Below, piece by piece: positions 7,889-16,640 of a stretch of DNA of 64,000 nucleotides. Source of the DNA: JAXMCI01 sp046349435 (lineage in GTDB: Bacteria > Pseudomonadota > Alphaproteobacteria > Dongiales > Dongiaceae); the NCBI GenBank assembly GCA_046349435.1, contig JAXMCI010000031.1, positions 1-64,000 on the forward strand. The letters run 5' to 3'. Under the pieces are notes generated by a model. The model saw nothing but the letters and a program-made list of their open reading frames with translations, was not told where the DNA came from and ran no database searches. Position 1 is the first letter of the stretch. Each line of letters opens with the position of its first letter. A program made the position numbers and the translations under genes.

Positions 7889-9099
7889 GCCGGGTCCGCC
7901 TCGCCTATCTCGTCAGCCACCCGATCCAGTACCAGGCGCCGCTGCTCAAGCGGCTGGCGGCCGACCCGGCGATCGACCTCAAGGTGTTCTTCCGCAGCGA
8001 CCTGTCGGTGGCCGGCTACCAGGATCCCGGCTTCGGCCGCCGGATCGAGTGGGACGTGCCGCTGCTCGACGGCTACGAGCACGAGTTCCTGCCGGCCTGG
8101 GGCGGCGACACCCGCACGCTGACGCCCTTCTGGCGGCCCTTCAGCCGCGGCCTGGCGCGCCGGCTGCGCCGGCACCGCGCCGAGGTGCTGTGGGTGCATG
8201 GCTATGCCCGGTTCTTCCACTGGATCGCCATGGCCGAGGCGAAGGCGCTCGGCCTCAAGGTGCTGCTGCGCGACGAGGCGACGGCGATCAGCCGCGAGCG
8301 CAGCGGGCCGAAGCAGGTCGCCCGCGCCGCCTTCTTCGCCGGGCTCAGGCAGGTGGTCGACGCCTACCTGCCGATCGGGACGCTGAACCGGCAGTACTGG
8401 CAGGCGCTCGGCGTGCCGGAGCGCCGGCTGTTCGACGTGCCCTACGCCGTCGACAACGACCGCTTCGCGGCGGCGGCCGCCGCCGCGGCGCCCGGCCGCG
8501 AGGCGCGGCGGGCCGCGCTCGGGCTGGCGCCCGGGCGGCCGGTGCTGCTGTTCACGGCCAAGCTGACGCCGATCAAGGACCCGCTGCTGCCGCTGCGCGC
8601 CGTGGCGCGGCTGAAGGCCGGGCCGCTGGCCGGCCGGCCGCCCTACCTGCTCTATGTCGGCGACGGGCCGCTGCGCGGCGAGATCGAGGCGGCGATCGCC
8701 CAGGGCGGGCTCGGCGACGACGTCCGGCTGCTCGGCTTCCGCAACCAGCGCGAGCTGCCCGAGTTCTACGACCTCTGCGACGTCTTCGTGCTGCCCTCGC
8801 GGCACGAGCCCTGGGGGCTGGTGGTCAACGAGGCGATGAATGCCGGCCGCGCCGTCGTCGCCACCGACCGGGTCGGGTCGGCGCCCGACCTGGTGCAGCC
8901 CGGCGTCAACGGCGCCATCGTGCCGGTCGGCGACGATGCCGCGCTCGCCGCCGCGCTGGCGCCGATTGCCGGCGACCCGGCGCGCTGCCGCGCCATGGGC
9001 GAGGCCAGCCGCCGCATCATCGCCGGCTGGGGCTTCGACCAGGACATCGCCGGCCTGAAGCAGGCGATGGCCGCCGTGCTGCGGCGGCCGGTGGGCTGA
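7885..9099 (+). CDS. Glycosyltransferase family 4
   Basis: A 404-residue protein starting MSRVRLAYLVSHPIQYQAPL, a start characteristic of a GT4 subgroup whose N-terminal domain begins with the SHPIQYQ block. The catalytic half runs from PVLLFTAKLTPIKDPLLPL through YVGDGPLRGEIEA to SRHEPWGLVVNEAMNAGRAV, with the EX7E motif. ATG chosen because it overlaps the upstream stop (ATGA), implying translational coupling. Together with its neighbours it supplies successive sugar additions for one polysaccharide. Confidence 0.88.
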   Translation: MSRVRLAYLVSHPIQYQAPLLKRLAADPAIDLKVFFRSDLSVAGYQDPGFGRRIEWDVPLLDGYEHEFLPAWGGDTRTLTPFWRPFSRGLARRLRRHRAEVLWVHGYARFFHWIAMAEAKALGLKVLLRDEATAISRERSGPKQVARAAFFAGLRQVVDAYLPIGTLNRQYWQALGVPERRLFDVPYAVDNDRFAAAAAAAAPGREARRAALGLAPGRPVLLFTAKLTPIKDPLLPLRAVARLKAGPLAGRPPYLLYVGDGPLRGEIEAAIAQGGLGDDVRLLGFRNQRELPEFYDLCDVFVLPSRHEPWGLVVNEAMNAGRAVVATDRVGSAPDLVQPGVNGAIVPVGDDAALAAALAPIAGDPARCRAMGEASRRIIAGWGFDQDIAGLKQAMAAVLRRPVG

Positions 9100-9114
9100 T
9101 GGCGATGGCTCGGA

Positions 9115-9236
9115 CACTCCCTCTCCCGCTTGCGGGAGTGGGTCGGGGTGAGGGTGGTGCCGCCGGCCTTGCCCTCACCCTCCCGTCGCTGGCGCGACGG
9201 GCCCCTCCCTCTCCCGCTGCGCGGGCGAGGGGAGGA
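9115..9236 (+). repeat. Intergenic palindromic repeat (CCCTCTCCCGC family)
   Basis: The 142-base gap between two glycosyltransferase genes is almost filled by a mosaic palindrome. The left half has CCCTCTCCCGCTTGCGGGAG followed by GGGTCGGGGTGAGGG; the right half has CCCTCACCCTCCCG and then CCTCCCTCTCCCGCTGCGCG. The halves are mutually complementary and each contains its own small hairpin. Elements of this composition are scattered between genes in many alphaproteobacteria. It could fold in the transcript and lower expression of the two downstream genes; no coding potential seen. Confidence 0.75.
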
Positions 9237-9241
9237 CGGCG

Positions 9242-10243
9242 ATGCGCATCCTGATCGTGTCGCACGCCTTCCTGCCGCTGCTCGGCGGCATCGAGACGGC
9301 GACCGACGCGCTGGCGCGCGCCTTTCTGCGGCGCGGCCACCAGGTGACGGTGGCGACCGAGACGCCGTCGGACAAGCCGGACGACCTGCCCTATCCCGTG
9401 CTGCGCCGGCCGCGGCCGGGACAGCTGCTCAGGGCCGTGGCCGACTGCGAGGTCTGCCTGCACAACAACATCACGCTGCGCGCCGCCTGGCCGCTGCTGC
9501 TGCGGCCGCGGCGCTGGGTGGTGGCGCACCAGACCGGCCTGCGGCGGCCGGACGGCCGGCTCGACCTCGCCGACCGGGCCAAGCGCCTGGCGCTGCGCTT
9601 CGCCCGCTCGATCGCCATCTCGCGCGCCGTCGCCGCCGACCTGCCGGTGCCGGCGACGATCATCCCCAACCCCTATCGCGACGACGTCTTCCGCGTCGGC
9701 GACGGCGGGCCCCGCCCCTGGGAGCTCGCCTTCGTCGGCCGGCTGGTCTCCGACAAGGGCGTGGCGCTGCTGCTGGAGTCGATGGCGCTACTGCGCCGGG
9801 AGGGGCTGGCGCCGCGGCTGCTGCTGGTCGGCAGCGGGCCGGAGGAGGCCGCGCTGCGCGCCCAGGCGGCGACGCTCGGCCTCGAGCCGCAGGTGAGCTT
9901 CGCCGGGCCGCGGCGCGGCGCCGAGCTGGCCGGGCTGCTCAACCAGGCCCGCATCCTGGTGGTGCCCTCGCTCTGGGCCGAGCCCTTCGGCATCGTCGCG
10001 CTCGAGGGCATCGCCTGCGGCTGCGTCGTGGTCGGCTCGGAGCGCGGCGGCCTGCCCGAGGCGATCGGCCCTTGCGGCGTCACCTTCCCCAATGGCGACG
10101 CGGCCGCGCTCGCCGCCGCGCTGGCCCGGCTGCTGCGCGACCCGGAGGCCGCCGTGCCGCTGCGCGCCGCCGCGCCGGCGCACCTCGCGCGCCACACCGC
10201 CGAAGCGGTCGGCGACGCCTACCTGAAGGTGCTGGCGGCATGA
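9242..10243 (+). CDS. Glycosyltransferase family 4
   Basis: A 333-residue GT-B enzyme: MRILIVSHAFLPLLGGIETA start, GVALLLESMALLRR and LLLVGSGPEEAALR in the donor half, and WAEPFGIVALEGIACGCVVV as the EX7E motif. GGAGG lies six bases upstream of the ATG, directly after the palindromic repeat. Stop overlaps the next ATG by four bases. It is somewhat shorter than the neighbouring glycosyltransferases, which is within the family range. Likely adds one sugar of the same surface polysaccharide. Confidence 0.87.
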   Translation: MRILIVSHAFLPLLGGIETATDALARAFLRRGHQVTVATETPSDKPDDLPYPVLRRPRPGQLLRAVADCEVCLHNNITLRAAWPLLLRPRRWVVAHQTGLRRPDGRLDLADRAKRLALRFARSIAISRAVAADLPVPATIIPNPYRDDVFRVGDGGPRPWELAFVGRLVSDKGVALLLESMALLRREGLAPRLLLVGSGPEEAALRAQAATLGLEPQVSFAGPRRGAELAGLLNQARILVVPSLWAEPFGIVALEGIACGCVVVGSERGGLPEAIGPCGVTFPNGDAAALAAALARLLRDPEAAVPLRAAAPAHLARHTAEAVGDAYLKVLAA

Positions 10244-11502
10244 GCGAGGCGCCGTTCCGCGCGGTGGTCAGCCACCCCTCCAAGCAGGGCAACATGTACC
10301 GGGTGCCGCTGGGCGCGCTGCGCTCGGGCATCCCGACCGACTTCCTCACCGGCTTCTACTACCGGCCGGGCGACCTGCCCTGGCAGGCGCTGCGGCTGCT
10401 GCCGGCGGCGCGGCGGGACCGCGCCGTCGCGACGCTGGAGCGGCGCCGGCTGGCCGGGCTCGACGAGCGGGTGACCATGGTCTCCGGGCCGCTGCCGGAG
10501 CTGCTCTATCGCTGGCTCGGCTACGACGCCGGCAACGCCCTGCACGACCGGCTGGCCAGCCGCTGGCTGGCGCGGCACGTCCGGCCGGGCAGCCGCGGCA
10601 TCTTCCACGGCTTCCAGGAATCCTGCGGCCGCAGCCTGGCGACCGCCCGCCGGCGCGGGCTGGTGACGCTGCTGGAATCGACCCTGCCGCCCTCCACCCT
10701 GCCGCTGGTGGCGGCCGAGTATGCCCGCCTCGGCCAGCCCTGGACGGGGCCGTCCGCGCCCTCGGCGCTGCTGCTCGGCGAGCTGCCGCGCGCCGACTAC
10801 GTGGTGGCGCAGTCGCGCTTCGCGCAGCGCTCGCTGGCCGAGTACGGCGTGGCCCCGGGGCGCGTTCTGCTGATGCCGCTCGGCGTCGACGTGGCGCGCT
10901 TCCGCCCGGCGCCGCCCGCGGCGGCCGGGGCGGCGCGGCCGTTCCGCGTGCTCTTCGCCGGGCAGATGAGCGTGCGCAAGGGCGTGCACCACCTGCTTGA
11001 GGCGTGGTCGCGGCTCGACCTGCCCGACGCCGAGCTGCTGTTCGCCGGCGCGCCGCGCGACGCCTACATCCAGGACCTGCTGAAGCGGCAGCGCGGCAGG
11101 GTGCGCCCGCTCGGCTTCGTGCCGCATGCCCGGCTGCACGAGGTCTACCAGCAGGCCGACCTGTTCGTCTTCCCGTCGCTCGCCGAGGGCGGCGTCTACG
11201 TCATCTACGAGGCGCTGGCCTGCGGCCTGCCCTGCATCGTCTCGGCCAATGCCGGCTCGGCGGTGCGCGACGGGACCGAGGGCTTCGTGCTGCCGGTCGG
11301 CGACGTCGCCGCGCTGGCCGAGCGCATCGCCGCGCTGGCCGCCGACCCCGCCGCCCGCCGCCGCATGGCCGAGGCGGCGCGAGCCCGGGCGGAGCACTTC
11401 TCCTGGGAGAACTTCTACCGCCGCATCGGCCTGATGTACCGCGCCGCCGTCGCCCGCGGCGGCGCGCCCTTCGACGCGCCGCTCGACCTGTTCGAGCGCT
11501 GA
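10240..11502 (+). CDS. Glycosyltransferase family 4 (last of the cluster)
   Basis: A 420-residue glycosyltransferase. The start MSEAPFRAVVSHPSKQGNMY overlaps the previous stop (ATGA). The middle contains the acceptor-side GIFHGFQESCGRSLATARRR, and the donor half has FRVLFAGQMSVRKGVHHLLE and LAEGGVYVIYEALACGLPCI, in which the EX7E motif is retained. Downstream, a six-base stem (CGTCGC-ACCG-GCGACG, 11505-11520) follows the stop but has no T tract. This is the end of the left polysaccharide block; flippase and polymerase genes are not in the window. Confidence 0.87.
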   Translation: MSEAPFRAVVSHPSKQGNMYRVPLGALRSGIPTDFLTGFYYRPGDLPWQALRLLPAARRDRAVATLERRRLAGLDERVTMVSGPLPELLYRWLGYDAGNALHDRLASRWLARHVRPGSRGIFHGFQESCGRSLATARRRGLVTLLESTLPPSTLPLVAAEYARLGQPWTGPSAPSALLLGELPRADYVVAQSRFAQRSLAEYGVAPGRVLLMPLGVDVARFRPAPPAAAGAARPFRVLFAGQMSVRKGVHHLLEAWSRLDLPDAELLFAGAPRDAYIQDLLKRQRGRVRPLGFVPHARLHEVYQQADLFVFPSLAEGGVYVIYEALACGLPCIVSANAGSAVRDGTEGFVLPVGDVAALAERIAALAADPAARRRMAEAARARAEHFSWENFYRRIGLMYRAAVARGGAPFDAPLDLFER

Positions 11503-11575
11503 ACCGTCGCACCGGCGACGCGGCGCCGTAACCTCGGGGATCTAGCCTCTGCCGCGGACGAGGAGAGGAGAACCC

Positions 11576-11971
11576 ATGCGCCGCCGCGCCGTGCTTGCCG
11601 GCCTCACCGCCATCAGCCTGGTCGGGCTGAGACGCCCGGTCCGCGCCGCCCAGCCGGTGCGCCTCGGCTTCGCCGAGCTCTACGACGAAGGCACCTTCAG
11701 CGCGAAGTGCCGGGAGCTGGCCGGCCGCACGGTCGCGATGCGCGGCCGGCTGGCGCCAGGACCGGAGGGCGAGACTTCGCTCCTGCTGCTGACCGACGAC
11801 GGCTCGCCGGACGTGGTCGCCATCCATCCGGCATCGCTTGCCGATGTTCCACCGTTCGGTGGCTTGGTGGAGGTGGCGGGCCGGCTCGAGCTCGGCGGAT
11901 TCCCCGACCCGGCCGCCGACCCCTCCCGCCGCGTGCGGCTGCTGGATGCACGCCTCGCGGCGATCGGCTGA
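11576..11971 (+). CDS. Small exported protein of unknown function
   Basis: A 131-residue protein with a Tat- or Sec-like N-terminus (MRRRAVLAGLTAISLVGLRR, cleavage likely near RAAQP) and a strong ribosome-binding site (GAGGAGAGGAGAACCC). The mature part, with GRTVAMRGRLAP and LVEVAGRLELG, looks like an all-beta, OB-fold-like domain in which a repeated V-x-G-R-L motif recurs; such lipid or metal-centre associated periplasmic proteins exist but I cannot name the family. No cysteine pair apart from a lone CREL. It stands alone between the glycosyltransferases and the dipeptidase. Confidence 0.6.
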   Translation: MRRRAVLAGLTAISLVGLRRPVRAAQPVRLGFAELYDEGTFSAKCRELAGRTVAMRGRLAPGPEGETSLLLLTDDGSPDVVAIHPASLADVPPFGGLVEVAGRLELGGFPDPAADPSRRVRLLDARLAAIG

Positions 11972-11989
11972 GCGCGGGGCCACCCCGTC

Positions 11990-12068
11990 GGCTCACGCGA
12001 AGGCGTGAAGGGCGCGAAGCTCTCACCGTCATCCCGACCCTCCGCGTCTTCGCGCCTCGCGTGAGGCG
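11990..12068 (+). repeat. Intergenic inverted repeat (TTCGCGCC/TCACGCGAAGG type)
   Basis: The sequence TCACGCGAAGGCGTGAAG at 11992 is mirrored by CGTCTTCGCGCCTCGCGTGA ending near 12065, so the two halves can pair around a short spacer. A related pattern with the same TTCGCGCCTTCGCG core sits after the MttB-like gene. This is a typical dispersed alphaproteobacterial intergenic element; it lies just upstream of the dipeptidase operon. Confidence 0.6.
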
Positions 12069-12149
12069 ATGTGGCGATGCCACTCGCCTTGGCCCCTCGG
12101 CCGCAGCGCCCTACACTCCCGCGCACATCGAGCGAGAGGGAGGGACGCG

Positions 12150-13130
12150 ATGCCGGGACTGGTGTGGGACGCGCATAGCTGCCTGCCGCTGCTGCCGGGG
12201 CATGGCATGGCGGAGCTGGCGCGCCATCGCGCGGCGGGGATCAACCACGTCTCGATCAATGTCGGGATGGACTTCAACCCGGTCGAGCAGGTGATGCGGG
12301 TGATCGCCGGCTTCCGGGCGTGGCTGGCGCAGCATGCCGACGAATACCTGCTCGCCGACAGCGTCGCCGCGGTGCGCCGGGCGCAGGCGGAGGGCAAGCT
12401 GTCGGTCGCCTTCGACCTCGAGGGGTCGGACATGCTGCTCGGCGACCTCGCCATGCTGCGGCTCTATCGCGACCTCGGCGTGCGGCAGATCCACCTCGCC
12501 TACAATCGCGACAATGCAGTGGGCGGCGGCTGCCACGGCGCCGACGTGCCGCTGACGCCGTTCGGGCACGAGGTGGTCGCCGAGATCAACGCGCTCGGCC
12601 TGCTGATGGACTGCTCGCACACCGGCTACCGCACCAGCATGGACGTGATGGCCGCCTCGCGCCGGCCGGTGATCTTCTCGCATTCCAGCGTGCGCGCGCT
12701 GAAGGACCATCCGCGCAACATCCGCGACGACCAGATCGACGCCTGCGCCGCGACCGGCGGGGTGATCGGGCTGAGCGGCATCGGCATCTTCATCGGCGAC
12801 AACGACATCCGCACCGAGTCGCTGCTCCGCCACATCGACCATGTCGCGGAGCGGGTCGGGCCGGCCCATGCCGGGCTCGGGCTCGACTTCGTCTTCGACC
12901 AGGCGGCCAAGGACTCGCCGCCGGGCCTCGATCCGGCCGCGTGGTGGCCGCCGGAGCACGGCTACGGCCAGGGCACGCTGGCGATCGTGCCGCCCGAGCA
13001 GATGCCGGAGATCGCCGAGGCGCTGCTGAAGCACGGCTACAGCGATGCCGAGGCGCGCGGCATCCTCGGCGAGAACTTCCTCAGGGTCGCCGAGGCGACC
13101 TGGCCGGCGGGGCCGGCCACGCCCGCCTGA
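12150..13130 (+). CDS. Membrane dipeptidase-family (M19) metallohydrolase
   Basis: A 326-residue amidohydrolase-fold protein. It begins MPGLVWDAHSCLPLLPG, where the family has a D-x-H metal ligand pair (here DAHSC), continues with VAFDLEGSDML (Glu bridging ligand region), MDCSHTGYRT and IFSHSSVRALKDHPRN (two further metal histidines), and ends GILGENFLRV, the diagnostic GxNxxRV of M19 peptidases. Such enzymes cleave dipeptides or related amides using one or two zinc ions; in alphaproteobacteria many are cytoplasmic and of unknown substrate. A GAGGGAGGG ribosome-binding site precedes the ATG. The next gene starts eight bases after its stop, so the two form an operon. Confidence 0.85.
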   Translation: MPGLVWDAHSCLPLLPGHGMAELARHRAAGINHVSINVGMDFNPVEQVMRVIAGFRAWLAQHADEYLLADSVAAVRRAQAEGKLSVAFDLEGSDMLLGDLAMLRLYRDLGVRQIHLAYNRDNAVGGGCHGADVPLTPFGHEVVAEINALGLLMDCSHTGYRTSMDVMAASRRPVIFSHSSVRALKDHPRNIRDDQIDACAATGGVIGLSGIGIFIGDNDIRTESLLRHIDHVAERVGPAHAGLGLDFVFDQAAKDSPPGLDPAAWWPPEHGYGQGTLAIVPPEQMPEIAEALLKHGYSDAEARGILGENFLRVAEATWPAGPATPA

Positions 13131-13138
13131 GCCGGCCG

Positions 13139-14722
13139 ATGGCCCCGCCCGCCCATGTCGCCATCGTCGGCTGCGGCTTCACCGGCACCAGCGCCTTCTT
13201 CCAGCTGGTCGACCGCTGGCCGGTGCGCGAGATCACCCTCTTCGAGGCGACCGGCGAGTTCGGGCCGGGCTATCCCTACCGCCCGTCGGAGACGCCGGAC
13301 TACCTGATCAACAACACCACCGGCACGATGTGCCTGCAGCCGGGCAACCGGCGCGCCTTCCTCGACTGGCTGCGCGGCCGCCCGGACGTCGTCGCGAATC
13401 CCGATCCCGCCGGCCACCTGCCGCGCGCCCTGTTCGGCCGCTTCCTGCAGGACGTCGTCGCCGCCACCCGCACGGCGGCCGCGGTGAAGGGGATCGCGAC
13501 GCGGCTGGTCCCGGCCGAGGTCACCGACATCGCCGAGGACGCCGATGGGCGGGTGACGCTCTCCTGGGCGGGCGGCAGCGCGACCGCCGACCTCGCCATC
13601 CTGGCGACCGGCCGCTGCCCGCCCGGCGCGCCGCCGCCGGCGCCGCTGCCCGGCATGACGGCGCGGCTCTACCCCACGCACATCCCCGGCCGGCTGCTCG
13701 ACGACGTGCCGCTCGACGCCGAGTGCCACCTGCTCGGCGCCTCGCTCAGCGCCTACGACGTGGTCAACAGGCTGTTCGCGCCGGAGAGCGGCTGCCGCTT
13801 CGAGCGCGAGGCCGACGGCGCGCTGCGCTTCGTGCCGGGGCCGAACCGGCGCCGCGTCGTGCTGTGCTCGCGCAGCGGCCGGCTGAAGAAGGTCGAGAGC
13901 CGGCGGCGCGGCACCCTCGAGCGGCGCCACCTCACCCTGCCGGCGCTCGCCCGGCTGGCGGCGGCGGGCGGCGGCGGCATCGCCGACATTGCCGCGCTGG
14001 TGCGGCGCGAGGCCGAGGCGCACGGCGCCGCCGTCGACTGGGCGGCGGTGGCCGAGCCCTATCAGGGCTGCGCCGATGCCACCGCAGTGACCGCGCGCGC
14101 CGGCGACCTGCTCGCCCGCGACCTGACGGCGGCACTGACGCCCGGCGCCAACTTCCTGGTCGATCTCGCCGGCGACGCGGCGGTGACGATCTGGGACGGC
14201 TTCGCCGCCGGCGCGCTCGCGCCGGCCGAGGAGCGGCGCTATCGCCGCCAGCTGGAGACGGCGATGCTGACCTATGCCGCGCCCTGCCCGGTGCCGACCG
14301 CCGAGCGGGTGCTGGCGCTGCTGCGGGCCGGCCGGCTCGCGGTGCTGCGCGGCGTCGCCGGGGTGACGCCCGACCCGGCCTCCGACCGCTACCGCATCGA
14401 GCACCGGGACGGCGTCGCCCTGGCGCGCATCGTCATCGACACCAGCGGCGCGCTCGACCGGCGGGTCGACGGCCCCGGCCAGCCGCCGCTGATCGCTGCG
14501 CTGCACCGGCGCGGCCTGCTGCGCCCGCATGCCCGGGACGGCGTCGCGGCGGAGGGCGCGGCGGTCGACATGACCAGCTTCCGGGCCGCCGGCGCACGCT
14601 CGATCCACGTCGCCGGCATGCTGCTCTGGGGACCCGGCTTCTTCACCAGCTCGGCCTTCATGATGGCGACCGTGGTCGAGCGGCTGCTGGCCGCCGCCTT
14701 CGCCGACAGGCCGGCCGGCTGA
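13139..14722 (+). CDS. FAD/NAD(P)-binding protein (NAD_binding_9 type)
   Basis: A 527-residue flavoprotein-like protein. The first 70 residues, HVAIVGCGFTGTSAFFQLVD followed by FEATGEFGPGYPYRPSETPD and INNTTGTMCL, match the FAD-NAD(P)-binding family (PF13454-like, as in YdhS/HpyO homologues). A later LAILATGRCP and the C-terminal DGFAAGALAPAEERRYRRQ and MLLWGPGFFTSSAFMMATVV are also typical. Members are proposed FAD-dependent oxidoreductases or monooxygenases; none of the motifs gives the substrate. It is coupled to the M19 dipeptidase upstream and converges on the acyltransferase gene six bases away. Confidence 0.8.
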   Translation: MAPPAHVAIVGCGFTGTSAFFQLVDRWPVREITLFEATGEFGPGYPYRPSETPDYLINNTTGTMCLQPGNRRAFLDWLRGRPDVVANPDPAGHLPRALFGRFLQDVVAATRTAAAVKGIATRLVPAEVTDIAEDADGRVTLSWAGGSATADLAILATGRCPPGAPPPAPLPGMTARLYPTHIPGRLLDDVPLDAECHLLGASLSAYDVVNRLFAPESGCRFEREADGALRFVPGPNRRRVVLCSRSGRLKKVESRRRGTLERRHLTLPALARLAAAGGGGIADIAALVRREAEAHGAAVDWAAVAEPYQGCADATAVTARAGDLLARDLTAALTPGANFLVDLAGDAAVTIWDGFAAGALAPAEERRYRRQLETAMLTYAAPCPVPTAERVLALLRAGRLAVLRGVAGVTPDPASDRYRIEHRDGVALARIVIDTSGALDRRVDGPGQPPLIAALHRRGLLRPHARDGVAAEGAAVDMTSFRAAGARSIHVAGMLLWGPGFFTSSAFMMATVVERLLAAAFADRPAG

Positions 14723-14728
14723 GCCGGC

Positions 14729-16465
14729 TCAGCAGCCGCGCAGCGCCGCCGTGGCCAGCCGCCCGACGCGCGGCAGCAGCGCCGCGAGATCGGCGCAGAA
14801 GGCGCCGAGATCGGGCCGCCAGCCGGTGATGCAGAAGGCGATGCCCTCGGGATCCAGCGCATAGGCGACGGCGAAGCCGTCGGGCCGCACCGGCCCGAAG
14901 CCGAAGGCCAGCCGGTCGGCCGTGGCCGGCACCGAGCTGGTGCAGAGCAGCGACGGGCCGAGCAGCTGCACGAAGCCGGGATCCTCGAACAGCGGCACCG
15001 CGAGCCCCGCCGCGGCCGCCAGGTTCTGCAGGCCGAAGAGGTGACGGTCGATACCGCGGCCGTTGCGGCTGTCGGAGGCCCGGGCGGCGATGTCGCGCAG
15101 CGCCCGGCGGGCCAGCGGCGCCAGGGCGGCATCGTCGGCGCCGGCCGCCGCCCAGCGGCAGAAGGCGGCCGAGCTGGCGGTCACCGGCCGCACCGCCTCG
15201 GTCCGGCCGGCCCGGTAGCGCCGCATGTGGACGGGCTGGTAGACGCTGTCGAGCCGCCCGGTCGTCCGGTGATAGGCGAGCTGCAGGGCGAGCTGGACGA
15301 CGAGATCGCCGCGCAGCCCGCCCGGCACGTCGCGGATCTCGAAGCTCTCGATGCCGAGCCCGCCGGCGGTACGGCCGGCGGCCGCCGCCGCCGCGATGCG
15401 GGCGACCAGCGCCGGCGGCAGCCGCCAGCGCAGCGCCGGAGCCGGCGCCGCGGCCGGCGGCGCGGGCGGCAGCGTCATGCGCCCGAGCAGCCCGGCGACG
15501 TGGTGGGCCAGCCGTCCGACGGTGAAGCCGTCGATCGCGCTGTGCTCCAGGTTGCAGCCGCCCATCGCGCCGCCCGACAGGATCACCTGCAGGCTCTTGT
15601 CGAACCAGCGGTTGGCGCCGGGGAGCAGCCAGCGCGCGAGATCCGGCGCGTCGCCGCCCGCCGCCTCGTCGAGGCAGAGCACGAAGGCGGCGTCCTCGAC
15701 GATCGCCAGGCTGGTCGGATTGGCCGCCGCCAGCGCCTCGCGCAGCGCCGCCCAGTCGTCACGCGGCAGCGCCGTCAGCAGCCCGAGGCCGGGGCCGGCC
15801 TGGCGGTTGGCGAGGATCGCGGCGAGATCGGCCGCGACCTGCGGGGCGGCCCGCAGCCCGTCGCGGCCGGCGAGCAGCAGCGGATAGAAGCGGTCGCGCC
15901 AGGCGACCACGCAGTGGGCCGCGCCGGCGCTGCGCCGGATCGCGTCGAGCGGCGCGCCGGGCAGGCGGACCGCGCCGGCGATGTCGCGATATTGCCGCAT
16001 GCAGAGCGGCCGGCCATGCTCCCGGTCCTGGTCGAGCGTGCCGGACTCGCCCTGGCGCAGGAAGTCCATCACCGCCAAAGCGACCAGGGCTGCCCGCGGG
16101 GCGAGCGGCGCCGAGGCGATGCCGGCGGGCAGCCTGAAGCCGCCGGCGACGTTCTGGTGGACCGGCAGCGGCGCCCGGTTGCGCAAGTAGAGATCGCGCC
16201 AGAAGCGCTCGACGTAGCTGCCCGGCTGGCGCTCGTCCCAGTCGATCAGGGCCCGTTGCAGCGCCGGACCGGGCCCGGCCAGGAAGTCGGCGGCGGCGCG
16301 CCGGGTGGCGGCGAGCGCCGCCGGGTCGAGCAGCGTCTCGGCCAGCGCGAGCGTGCGGCTGCAGCTGTCCTCGAGGCCGGGGATCGGCAGGCGCGGCGGA
16401 TCGATCCAGCCCGCCGCCTGATTCGGTGCCAGCGCCGAGCGGGAGCGCTCGCGAATTCCATGCAT
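14729..16465 (-). CDS. Choline/carnitine O-acyltransferase family protein
   Basis: About 578 residues, close to eukaryotic carnitine acetyltransferase in length. Family landmarks are present in order: PPRLPIPGLEDSCSRTL near the N-terminus, FWRDLYLRNRAPLPVHQN, the catalytic histidine in NLEHSAIDGFTVGRLAHHV, YHRTTGRLDSVYQPVHMRRY then RAGRTEAVRPVT (carboxylate-binding region), and CTSSVPATADRLAFGFGPV followed by PDGFAVAY. The enzyme should transfer acyl groups between CoA and carnitine, choline or a similar alcohol. Such genes are infrequent in bacteria. ATG at 16465 is preferred; GTG three codons upstream is possible. It lies a few kilobases from genes for methylated amines, a suggestive but unproven link. 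Confidence 0.85.
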   Translation of the reverse strand: MHGIRERSRSALAPNQAAGWIDPPRLPIPGLEDSCSRTLALAETLLDPAALAATRRAAADFLAGPGPALQRALIDWDERQPGSYVERFWRDLYLRNRAPLPVHQNVAGGFRLPAGIASAPLAPRAALVALAVMDFLRQGESGTLDQDREHGRPLCMRQYRDIAGAVRLPGAPLDAIRRSAGAAHCVVAWRDRFYPLLLAGRDGLRAAPQVAADLAAILANRQAGPGLGLLTALPRDDWAALREALAAANPTSLAIVEDAAFVLCLDEAAGGDAPDLARWLLPGANRWFDKSLQVILSGGAMGGCNLEHSAIDGFTVGRLAHHVAGLLGRMTLPPAPPAAAPAPALRWRLPPALVARIAAAAAAGRTAGGLGIESFEIRDVPGGLRGDLVVQLALQLAYHRTTGRLDSVYQPVHMRRYRAGRTEAVRPVTASSAAFCRWAAAGADDAALAPLARRALRDIAARASDSRNGRGIDRHLFGLQNLAAAAGLAVPLFEDPGFVQLLGPSLLCTSSVPATADRLAFGFGPVRPDGFAVAYALDPEGIAFCITGWRPDLGAFCADLAALLPRVGRLATAALRGC

Positions 16466-16474
16466 CACACCCAC

Positions 16475-16640
16475 CCCGGGACGATCTTCGTTGCCTCCGA
16501 GGGTGGCCGGCGTTCGTTAACGTCTTATTTGCGAATGGCGGGTTTTTGGTTTCTATTGTTTCGAAACCGACACAATCCGCGACACCGGCGTGTACCGCTA
16601 GTCCGGCAGGACGGTGCCGCGCGGGCGGCGCCGGGCCGGC
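16475..16640. promoter_or_regulatory. AT-rich spacer upstream of the acyltransferase gene
   Basis: About 165 bases, strikingly AT-rich against its surroundings (TTATTTGCGAATGGC, GGTTTTTGGTTTCTATTG). It contains two short perfect palindromes, CGTTAACG at 16515-16522 and GTTTCGAAAC at 16558-16567. It most likely holds the promoter and an operator for the acyltransferase gene on the minus strand. I do not see a well-spaced sigma-70 pair that I would defend. Confidence 0.4.
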
